From: an uncultured Clostridia bacterium
GTDB lineage: Bacteria > Bacillota > Clostridia > Christensenellales > Borkfalkiaceae
Reading direction: 5' to 3'
Assembly: GCA_934271275.1 (NCBI GenBank)
Contig: CAKQRD010000020.1
Span: 1 to 33,640 of the forward strand
DNA: 33,640 nt
How positions within the stretch are numbered: position 1 is the first letter of the stretch; the number at the start of each line of letters is the position of its first letter. The position numbers and the translations under genes were made by a program. The notes below the pieces were generated by a model, which saw only the letters and a program-made list of their open reading frames with translations, did no database searches and was not told where the DNA came from. Below are positions 15,405-23,101 of the stretch, piece by piece.

Positions 15405-18400
15405 TAAAAAGGGTAAAAACATTGACCGCGCTTTTTGCGGCGGCGGTTCTGTGCTTTATAGCGGCAGGTTTTCTTGCGTTTGCGGAAATCAGGCGCGCCG
15501 TCGCGGAGGAAAGCTTCGGCGTATCGGTGAATTTTGAAAACTCTTCCGATATAAACAACTTCGTCTACGAAAGCGGAAACGGTACTTGGACGATTTCGGG
15601 CGGAAGGCTTAACGCCAAAAACTATTCGATTATGGTTACGAAGGAGTCCTTCGATATTTCGTCTTTCGGCGATACCTACGTCACTTACGTCGAATTCGAT
15701 ATGTACGGCGCGAGCAGCGGCGGATATATGGACGGAACGACAGATTACTTCGATTTCGTGCTTGCCGATAAGGATACCGAACTGCATGGTACTGCGGGCA
15801 TAACCGCTATCGGCATAAAAATGAGAGTAGGGGCGACTGCTTCTTATTTTGCAAACAACTTGGGTGCGTCCGCGTGGGTAGGCAACGTAAAACAGGATAT
15901 AGCGGTAGACGCCGCGCATAAGGTGCTGGTTACGATTAAAGAGGGCAAAGCGACCTTCTCGATAGACGGAACCGTGCTTTCAAACGTTAATAATTCGCAG
16001 ACCGAATACGAAGTTCCGCAGAATTTCCGCGTGGCTTTCCGCGCGATGAGCGGTTCTTATATAGATAATTTCAAGGTTTACAGAGAAGTAAGCGAGGACG
16101 CGCTTTTAAGCTCCGACGCGGATTTTACGAAGCTCGATAAATTCACGGGACTTAATGCAAACAACCCCGTTTCCAAATTCAGCATTTCGGGCGAAGCTCT
16201 TAAACAGTCGAAAATGGCGGAGCGCGATGCGTTCTGGTCGGCGGGCTATAATATCGTCGGCACGGAATATATTGCCATTCCCGTCAAAAACGAAACCGAA
16301 TTCGTTACGGGCGTTTACGCGGATCTTAAAGAAGGCGCATCTGCGGTGAGCGCGGATCACGGCAGATGGTGGACTTCTGCGGAAAGGAGAGAATACTATC
16401 TCGAAAGCGAGGACGGGAGCGTTCTTGTCGGCTCGCTCAAACAATGCAAGATTTATAATAAGGGTTATGCGAAAATACCCGCAAACTTCGTCGGAAACGT
16501 TATAATCCCGCTCGATTCGTTTGAAATTCTCGACTGGGAAGCTAATAACGTTCAATACGATAAATTCACCGACGACGCGAACGCGTTCAACACCGAAAAA
16601 GCGGCGTGGCTCGACGTATACTATTTCGCGGCGGATTCTTCCGCAAACGAGGGAACGTTCTCGTTCGGAGATCCGTTCGTTTACGGCGCGTATATTCCCC
16701 GCGTTGCAAACTCGGCAAACAGAGTAATCACCGCTATCGAACGTATCGGCAACGTGACCGTCGGCAGCGAGAGACAGATAGCCTTTGCGAGAGCGCAGTA
16801 CGAAGCTCTTACCGCGGCGGAGCAGGCGAACGTAACGAATCTTGCCGAGCTTACCGCGGCGGAAGAAGCGTTTAAGGGCTTGACCTTCGATTCTTCGGTA
16901 TATTCCGACGGAAAGGACTTTACGGGAACGGACGGCGTTGCATTCGGAAAAGTTTTCGAGACTTCTCCGAGGACGGTTGCGGCGTGGATAAGAGTAAGCA
17001 GAAATATAGGCGATAACGTGCATATAGGTACTATCATAGGCAATATGCGCAGGGATATGTTCGGTTCGTCCTTATACGATGCGGACAACGTTTTTTCCAT
17101 GGAAGTGACCACGAACGGCAATCCGAGATTTGAATGGCGCGTTTCGAGAACGGAAAAGGCGGCGTTCACGGTTAAGAACGTGGACGTGAGAACGGGCAGA
17201 TGGCTTAACGTAGCGTTCTCGGTGAACGCGGCGGCGGGCGAAATTTCCTGCTACGTCAACGGCGAACTTGCGGCTAAAATGACGGGAATATCCCCCAAAG
17301 CTTTGGCGGATATAAGCTTTTTAGAGCCGGTTATGATAGGTAGCGACTATACTGACGAAGAAGTGCTTGCATTGAGCTTTACGCCCGATTTCAACGGCTA
17401 TATCGCGCAGGCGAGAGCTTATTCCGACGTGCTTTCCGCTTCCGAAATAAAAGAAATAATGAACGGCGCGAGAAGAAGCGGAACGCTTGGCGCGGTAGAT
17501 TTTATCAGCGGCGAAAACGGCGATTATTACGATTATTCGGGAGATAACGCGACGGACGCTTTCTCGTGGAAAGCGATAGATAAAGAAGAGCTTGCCGCGA
17601 AGGACGGCGAATTTACTCTTGCAGTAATGGGCGATACGCAGATGCTTTTGTCCAAGGCGCAGGACAGAAACGGCAACGACCTTTACAGCGACGAATATAT
17701 AGACGAAGACAATTTCATTTATAAAAACGCGCACTGGCTTGTGGAAAACAAGGATATGCTCAACTTGCAGCTCGTTGCGCATATGGGCGATCTTACCGAC
17801 TTTATGAATTATTCCGCGTGGGAAACCAAGGGAGTGAGGGAGCTTGAAAAAGGGCTTTCTTATATGGATTATCTCACAGAAGGCGGAGTGCGTTTCGCGC
17901 TTAACCGCGGCAACCACGACGGCGGCTTCACCGCGGAAAGACTTGCGAAATGGGATTCGTATTATTCTGCGGAAAAATACGGCTCGATTGCGGACGGTCA
18001 CGAAAACGAAATGCGTAACGCGTATTATAGTTTTGAGGTCGGCGGAATAAAATATATACTCGTCGTACTTGATCTCGAACCGACCGACGACGACATATCG
18101 TGGGCGAAGAGCGTTATAGACGCGAATGCAGATACGAGAGTTATAATATCCACTCACGTCTTTATGACGAGAAACGCGGAGCTTAACTCTTCTAATATGG
18201 GCGATTCCTCCACGCACAACAGCGGCGTGAAAATCTGGACGAAGCTCGTAAACGAATGTCCTAACGTAGTTATGGCACTTTGCGGTCACGACGACGGCGA
18301 GGATATAGTGAGAAACGAGTTCGTCAGAGAGAACGGCAGCAAGGTTGCAACGTTTATGATAGATTCTTCCGCAATGGAATTTACGGGTAGCCGTCAGACG

Positions 18401-20083
18401 GGCGTTATGGCGTTTATGCGTTTCGCTTCGGACGGCAAAACCGTAAGCGTGAATTACTACTCTCCCTCGGAAGGCAAGCTTTTCAGAAGCGTGAATCAGT
18501 TCTCGTTCGAGCTTGACGATTCGGCGTTTAACGGCGGTACGGATGAACCCGTAGAAACGGACGACAGAGAGATATATCTGCTCCCCGCAATCAAGGCGTA
18601 CGCGACCTCGGTCGATAACGGAACTATTTACGACGACAGAAAAGAGCTTTACTGGCAGACGAACGGACAGAGAATCGGTACGAACTGGGCGGTTAAAGCG
18701 GTTACTCTCGATATAGATAAAACGGGTGTATTCGAGTTTGCGGAGAACGCTTTGTTTACCGCGGATAAGGATTTCTATCTCGGACTTTATTTGACCAAGG
18801 CTACGGACGGAACGACGAGAAGGTTATATCCTGCGAGCGGCGAATTTGCGTCCTTTACCGCGAACGAAGAGTTTAAGTTCAACGCTTTGGGTTCGCTTAA
18901 CGTGAACGAGGGCGATAAAATTACCTTTATATTCTATGCGACGGCGGCAACGTGGTGCAGTAAATCTCTTGAAGATTACGGCGGCACGGTAACGGCGAAC
19001 GGAGAAACAGTTGCAAGCTATTCGCTCGTATGGAAAAATAAAGATGCGCTCGCGGCGATACTGAAAGCGGGCTACGGCGGCAAAAACAACGACGGAACGG
19101 CTTCCGAAACGAAGAATTACAACGGCTTTACCTTCGGATATTATTTCCCGTCAGGCGCGAACATCGCAAATTATTTCGGCTATACTCTCACCGTAAAGGA
19201 CGAGAGCGGCGAGACGATGTATACGATTAAAGCCTGCAAGCAAGACGGTGTTCTGCCCGAGCTTAAAAAGGAAGGCTATACCTTTAACGGATACGATATA
19301 AACGGTACGGAATACGCCGCGGGAGACACGGTGAACGGAACGAACGTCGCGACGGCAAAATTCGTGAAGTCGGCGATAACCGTATACGACAACTACGGCG
19401 ATATAGCCTTAAAGAGCGAAACGGCGATAACGGGCGCGCTTCCCGAGCTTAAAAAGAGCGGTCACGTTTTCGTGGGGTATAAGATAGGCGACTCGCTTTA
19501 TCCCGCGGGCTACGAAGTCGATACTCTCGCCGGCGCGAGCGTGACGGCGGTGTTCGCAAGGTTTACGACCTTTAACGGCGCGTCCGTCAGAATCAATTCT
19601 CCGAAGGGCATAAGATTTACGAGCTATATTGACGAAAACTCCGTAAGCTTTATAGGCGAAGCGAATTTAAGTCTCGGTACGATTCTCGCGCACTCCGCAG
19701 ACGTGGCGACGGACGGCAAAACCGATTTGAACCTTTTAACGCTCGAAAATCTTACGACGTATAACCTGAAAGCGTTATACTGCACCGTTTCTTCGAGCGA
19801 CGGAAGGTATATAACGTTCAACGGCGCGATAGTCGGCGTTTCCGACGCTTCCGTAAAATTCGCGGCGCGCGGCTTTATGACGGTAAGCTATGCGGACGGA
19901 ACGAATAAGACCTTCTACGCGGGCGTGACCGATAACGACCGTTCGGTTTCCGACGTGGCGAAAGTCGCTCTCGAAAACGTCTGCGCGGTCAGAACAGAAG
20001 TGTACGCCACTCAAACGGAAAACGGGTATTCGGTACTGCCGGAAGAGATACTTGCCGAGATAAAAGCTTTGGCAAACGCTTAA
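15401..20083 (+). CDS. Giant secreted protein: LamG-like modules, FIVAR-like helix, metallophosphoesterase, InlB-like repeats, shared C-terminal domain
   Basis: This encodes 1560 residues. After the signal (to about 35) come a module like those of the upstream protein (about 40-230), a beta domain (235-435), a FIVAR-like helical piece (435-495, ERQIAFARAQYEALTAAEQ) and a LamG domain (500-690). A calcineurin-like phosphoesterase spans about 735-1050, with GDTQ (D745), GDLTD (D797), GNHD (N838, H839, D840), STHVF (H919) and GHDD (H963). The last motif is normally GHxH; here Asp replaces the second His. Next are a beta domain (1060-1270), two InlB-like repeats (about 1270-1385, GVLPELKKEGYTFNGYDI) and a C-terminal domain (from 1386) also found in the secreted esterase at 23.1 kb. 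There is no LPxTG motif or membrane tail. Possible substrates are phosphorylated glycans or phosphodiesters; this is uncertain. Confidence 0.85.
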   Translation: MIKRVKTLTALFAAAVLCFIAAGFLAFAEIRRAVAEESFGVSVNFENSSDINNFVYESGNGTWTISGGRLNAKNYSIMVTKESFDISSFGDTYVTYVEFDMYGASSGGYMDGTTDYFDFVLADKDTELHGTAGITAIGIKMRVGATASYFANNLGASAWVGNVKQDIAVDAAHKVLVTIKEGKATFSIDGTVLSNVNNSQTEYEVPQNFRVAFRAMSGSYIDNFKVYREVSEDALLSSDADFTKLDKFTGLNANNPVSKFSISGEALKQSKMAERDAFWSAGYNIVGTEYIAIPVKNETEFVTGVYADLKEGASAVSADHGRWWTSAERREYYLESEDGSVLVGSLKQCKIYNKGYAKIPANFVGNVIIPLDSFEILDWEANNVQYDKFTDDANAFNTEKAAWLDVYYFAADSSANEGTFSFGDPFVYGAYIPRVANSANRVITAIERIGNVTVGSERQIAFARAQYEALTAAEQANVTNLAELTAAEEAFKGLTFDSSVYSDGKDFTGTDGVAFGKVFETSPRTVAAWIRVSRNIGDNVHIGTIIGNMRRDMFGSSLYDADNVFSMEVTTNGNPRFEWRVSRTEKAAFTVKNVDVRTGRWLNVAFSVNAAAGEISCYVNGELAAKMTGISPKALADISFLEPVMIGSDYTDEEVLALSFTPDFNGYIAQARAYSDVLSASEIKEIMNGARRSGTLGAVDFISGENGDYYDYSGDNATDAFSWKAIDKEELAAKDGEFTLAVMGDTQMLLSKAQDRNGNDLYSDEYIDEDNFIYKNAHWLVENKDMLNLQLVAHMGDLTDFMNYSAWETKGVRELEKGLSYMDYLTEGGVRFALNRGNHDGGFTAERLAKWDSYYSAEKYGSIADGHENEMRNAYYSFEVGGIKYILVVLDLEPTDDDISWAKSVIDANADTRVIISTHVFMTRNAELNSSNMGDSSTHNSGVKIWTKLVNECPNVVMALCGHDDGEDIVRNEFVRENGSKVATFMIDSSAMEFTGSRQTGVMAFMRFASDGKTVSVNYYSPSEGKLFRSVNQFSFELDDSAFNGGTDEPVETDDREIYLLPAIKAYATSVDNGTIYDDRKELYWQTNGQRIGTNWAVKAVTLDIDKTGVFEFAENALFTADKDFYLGLYLTKATDGTTRRLYPASGEFASFTANEEFKFNALGSLNVNEGDKITFIFYATAATWCSKSLEDYGGTVTANGETVASYSLVWKNKDALAAILKAGYGGKNNDGTASETKNYNGFTFGYYFPSGANIANYFGYTLTVKDESGETMYTIKACKQDGVLPELKKEGYTFNGYDINGTEYAAGDTVNGTNVATAKFVKSAITVYDNYGDIALKSETAITGALPELKKSGHVFVGYKIGDSLYPAGYEVDTLAGASVTAVFARFTTFNGASVRINSPKGIRFTSYIDENSVSFIGEANLSLGTILAHSADVATDGKTDLNLLTLENLTTYNLKALYCTVSSSDGRYITFNGAIVGVSDASVKFAARGFMTVSYADGTNKTFYAGVTDNDRSVSDVAKVALENVCAVRTEVYATQTENGYSVLPEEILAEIKALANA

Positions 20084-20119
20084 AGACGGAGAATGGCTTC
20101 CGAAAAGGAGAAAATCATT

Positions 20120-20248
20120 ATGGAAAAGAAAAAATATAACGGAATTTACGTTGAAATAGTAAGACTTGCCGCGGCGGACGCGATAGCAATGAGCGCGCCG
20201 GGCGATATAGGCTCGGACAGTCAGGACGACTTCATTTTCGACTGGTAA
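20120..20248 (+). CDS. Small peptide of 42 residues, basic head and acidic aromatic tail
   Basis: The frame starts after an AAAAGGAG site (about 20104-20111) with eight bases to the ATG, and stops 46 bases before the GH4 gene. The peptide begins MEKKKYNGIYVEIVRL, has a short Ala-rich stretch ending AMSAPGD and ends QDDFIFDW. The layout matches the peptide at 22973: Lys-rich start, a Tyr, a beta-prone I-V-E/D-I stretch, Ser-Ala, then an acidic Gly/Asp tail with a terminal Trp region. No signal peptide, no membrane helix and no partner maturation enzyme is seen. I do not recognise a named family. Being inside the operon, between a giant secreted protein and a glycosidase, it is probably translated along with them. 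Confidence 0.7.
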   Translation: MEKKKYNGIYVEIVRLAAADAIAMSAPGDIGSDSQDDFIFDW

Positions 20249-20294
20249 AGGCATAAAAGAGCAAAAAAGAGAGAAAAGGAGTAACCCCGAATAA

Positions 20295-21605
20295 ATGACT
20301 AAAATAACTCTCATAGGCGCGGGAAGCACCGTGTTTGCAAAAAACGTACTCGGAGACTGTATTCTGACAGAAAGTCTCGGCAAGTTCGAGATTTCGCTGT
20401 TCGATATAGACGAAGAACGGCTTAACGACTCGCGCCTGATGCTTGAAAACATAAACAAAAAATATAACGGGAAAGCGGTTATAAAGGCTTATACGGACAG
20501 AAAAGCCGCGCTTGCTTCTTCCGATTTCGTCATCAACGCGATACAGGTCGGCGGATACGAACCGTGTACGGTAACCGATTTCGAGATACCGAAAAAATAC
20601 GGATTGCGGCAGACGATAGGCGATACGCTCGGCGTGGGCGGTATTTTCAGAGCGTTAAGAACGATACCCGTTCTCGAAGATATTGCCCGCGATATGCGGG
20701 AGGTTTGTCCCGACGCGCTTTTCCTCAATTATTCCAACCCTATGGCTATGCTTTCGGGGTATATGGAAAGGTATCTCGGCGTAAGAACGGTGGGGCTTTG
20801 TCACAGCGTGCAGGTCTGCGTTCCCGATCTTTTTAACGAGCTTGGACTCGGCGATAAAATCGCGGGAGCAAGGTACGAAATCGCGGGGATAAATCATCAG
20901 GCGTGGCTTACCGAAATCCGCGACGAGAACGGCTTCGATCTCTATCCGGAAATAAAGAGAAGAGCGGAGCTTGAAGAATATCGGGAAAGCACGAAAAACG
21001 ACCGCGTAAGGCTCGATATAATGAAAAGATTCGGGTATTATAACACGGAGTCCAGCGAGCATACCTCGGAATATTCGCCTTATTACATAAAATCGAAATA
21101 TCCCGAACTTATAGAAAAATATAACATACCGCTCGACGAATATCCGCGCCGTTGCGTGAAGCAGATACGCGAATGGAACGAAATGCGCGAAAAGGTTCTG
21201 TCCGAAGGGGTAGAACACGAGCGTAGCCGCGAATACGCTTCGAGAATAATAGAAGCGGTCGTGACGGGCAAGCCTTACGAGATAAACGGCAACGTTCTGA
21301 ACAAGGGCTTGATAACAAATCTTCCCGAAAACGCGTGCGTAGAGGTTAAATGCGTGGTGGATAAAAACGGCGTGACGCCTTGTCGTTACGGCGCGCTTCC
21401 CGAGCAGCTTGCCGCGCTTAACAGAACGAATATAAACGTGCAGAATATGGCTATTCTCGCGGCAAAAACGCGTAAAAAGGAGCTTGTGTATATGGCGGCG
21501 TATTTAGATCCGCATACCGCGGCGGAGTTGTCTCTCGACGACATAAAATCGCTTTGCGACGAGCTTTTCGCGGCGCACGGGAAATGGATTCCCGAATACA
21601 AATAG
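20295..21605 (+). CDS. melA: GH4 family alpha-galactosidase (NAD- and Mn-dependent)
   Basis: This encodes 436 residues, the usual GH4 length. The N-terminal Rossmann motif TKITLIGAGSTVFAKNVLGD binds NAD. The metal-binding residues are in LCHSVQVC (C169, H170) and INHQAWL (H201), with NYSNPMAML between. In GH4 the residue after the Cys sorts the substrate classes; CHSV is the form described for MelA-type alpha-galactosidases, against CNxP for 6-phospho-beta-glucosidases and CDMP for 6-phospho-alpha-glucosidases. The enzyme acts in the cytoplasm by an oxidation-elimination mechanism on unphosphorylated alpha-galactosides. That fits uptake by the ABC system rather than a phosphotransferase. A second alpha-galactosidase candidate (GH36-like) lies at 26.6 kb. 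The ribosome site AAAGGAG is unusually far away, about 13 bases from the ATG. Confidence 0.9.
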   Translation: MTKITLIGAGSTVFAKNVLGDCILTESLGKFEISLFDIDEERLNDSRLMLENINKKYNGKAVIKAYTDRKAALASSDFVINAIQVGGYEPCTVTDFEIPKKYGLRQTIGDTLGVGGIFRALRTIPVLEDIARDMREVCPDALFLNYSNPMAMLSGYMERYLGVRTVGLCHSVQVCVPDLFNELGLGDKIAGARYEIAGINHQAWLTEIRDENGFDLYPEIKRRAELEEYRESTKNDRVRLDIMKRFGYYNTESSEHTSEYSPYYIKSKYPELIEKYNIPLDEYPRRCVKQIREWNEMREKVLSEGVEHERSREYASRIIEAVVTGKPYEINGNVLNKGLITNLPENACVEVKCVVDKNGVTPCRYGALPEQLAALNRTNINVQNMAILAAKTRKKELVYMAAYLDPHTAAELSLDDIKSLCDELFAAHGKWIPEYK

Positions 21606-21659
21606 ACGTTTATCGAACAAAAACAAAATTAAAAAACTTAAAAAATCAGGAGAAAAAAG

Positions 21660-22931
21660 ATGTTAAAAGTATTACTTGTGTCTTACGGTTTCAGATGCCA
21701 GCTGTATTCGGGCTTCGCTGCGGAAACGGAGGGTGTGGAAATAGCCGCGGTCGTAGAACCGAACGATTTCAGAAGAAATCTCGCGAAAGAGAGGTTTAAT
21801 CTTAAAGACGAAATGTGCTTTAAGACGGTGGAAGAAGCTATGGCGGCGGGAAAAATCGCGGACTGCGCGATAAACGGCACTATGGACCAGCTGCATTACG
21901 CAACGACGATGCCCCTTCTCGAACACGGTTATCACGTTCTTTTGGAAAAGCCCGTCACCTCGGATAAGACGGAACTGTTAAAGCTTAAAGAAGCGGCGGA
22001 GAAAAACCACGTTATCCTTATGATATGCCACCTTTTGAGATATACGCCTTTCTATTCGAAAATCAAAAAGCTTATAGACGACGGCGAGGTGGGCGAAATT
22101 ATGACGATAGAGGCGAGCGAAAACGTCGGCGTCATTCACGCTTCCAGCGCGTTTATAAGGGGTAAATGGAGAAACAGCAAAACGGACGGCTCTACGCTTC
22201 TGATGGCGAAATGCTGCCACGACCTCGATTATCTTTGCTGGCTGAATAACGCTACGAAGCCCGCGTACGTTTCTTCTTTCGGAGCGAGAACGTTCGTCGT
22301 TCCCGAAAAAGCCCCGAAGGACGCGCCCATGCGCTGTATGGACGGTTGTCCGCATCAGGAAACCTGTCAATGGTCGGCGTATCGCGATTACATAAAAAGC
22401 ACGCTTTTCAGCTATTACGCGTTTGAAACGATAGATAAGTCTTACGATAGCATTACCACCGAGGAACGGGTAAAATCGCTTGCGACGGATAACGTGCATG
22501 GAATTTGCGCTTATAAAACGGACAGCGATATGGTAGACAATCAGATGCTGATAATTCAGTTTGCAAACGGAAGCACCGCATCTCTCGCGCTGATGCTCGG
22601 CGCGATGAAGCCCAAGCGCGATATTCACATAGTCGGCACGGCGGGCGAAATAGAGGGTACGTTCGAGGACAGCAGAATAGTTCTGAGAAAATTCGAGGAA
22701 ACGAATTACTGTACCGAGCAGGTGATAGATTTGAGCGGCGAGGACGGCGTTAATTTCGGGCATATGGGCGGCGACGGCAGACTCGTAGACGATTTTATAA
22801 AGATGGTACAGGGCAAAAAGCCTTCTCCCGCATACACCTCGATAGAGGATTCCATAAACGGACACCTTTGCGTTTACGCAGCAGACGAAGCGCGCGAAAA
22901 TATGACGGTCGTAAAGGTTGACAGTCTGTAA
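21660..22931 (+). CDS. Gfo/Idh/MocA-family oxidoreductase
   Basis: This encodes 423 residues. The family signature EKPVTSDK is present (E96, K97, P98; the Lys is the catalytic or substrate-contact residue), followed by CHLLRYTPFYSKIKKLIDDG and the substrate-side motif KCCHDLDYLCWL, with the His-Asp pair typical of the C-terminal alpha/beta domain. The N-terminal nucleotide loop is unusual: VLLVSYGFRCQLYSGFA replaces the normal GxGxxG, though the beta-alpha-beta pattern is kept. A Cys-rich insert (MRCMDGCPHQETCQW) near residues 220-240 is common in one branch of the family. The enzyme probably oxidises or reduces a sugar released by the glycosidases of this operon, using NAD(P) in the cytoplasm. 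The gene sits 54 bases after the GH4 gene, a frequent pairing. Confidence 0.9.
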   Translation: MLKVLLVSYGFRCQLYSGFAAETEGVEIAAVVEPNDFRRNLAKERFNLKDEMCFKTVEEAMAAGKIADCAINGTMDQLHYATTMPLLEHGYHVLLEKPVTSDKTELLKLKEAAEKNHVILMICHLLRYTPFYSKIKKLIDDGEVGEIMTIEASENVGVIHASSAFIRGKWRNSKTDGSTLLMAKCCHDLDYLCWLNNATKPAYVSSFGARTFVVPEKAPKDAPMRCMDGCPHQETCQWSAYRDYIKSTLFSYYAFETIDKSYDSITTEERVKSLATDNVHGICAYKTDSDMVDNQMLIIQFANGSTASLALMLGAMKPKRDIHIVGTAGEIEGTFEDSRIVLRKFEETNYCTEQVIDLSGEDGVNFGHMGGDGRLVDDFIKMVQGKKPSPAYTSIEDSINGHLCVYAADEARENMTVVKVDSL

Positions 22932-22972
22932 GAGTTTTTATACGGAATAATTTTACAATAGCAGGTTTAATT

Positions 22973-23086
22973 ATGAAAAAACGTTATGAAAGAATATCGG
23001 TTGACATAATCGAATTGCCGATTGGTGTAAATTTGTTGGAAGCGTCTGCGGAAATCGATAACGACGGCGAATATAAGTGGATGTAA
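22973..23086 (+). CDS. Small peptide of 37 residues, similar in design to the one at 20120
   Basis: The frame starts at ATG 22973, ten bases after GCAGG, and stops 15 bases before the next gene, whose AGGAGG site overlaps the stop area. The peptide begins MKKRYERISVDIIEL, continues with SAEIDNDGEY and ends KWM. The first 15 residues line up with the 20120 peptide (K-K-x-Y-x-x-I-x-V-D/E-I-I/V-x-L) and both turn into a Ser-Ala, Asp/Gly-rich, Trp-ending tail. No secretion signal or cysteines are seen. Its place directly ahead of the giant secreted esterase suggests it belongs with that gene. The function is unknown; I recognise the general look from small Firmicutes proteins but no characterised family. 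Confidence 0.65.
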   Translation: MKKRYERISVDIIELPIGVNLLEASAEIDNDGEYKWM

Positions 23087-23101
23087 GCAGGAGGATATGA
23101 T

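Noticed and set aside
20120..20248. Calling the small peptides RiPP precursors
   Set aside because: No radical SAM enzyme, cyclase, protease or dedicated exporter is encoded in the window, and neither peptide has Cys or a Ser/Thr-rich core, so the label would be unsupported.
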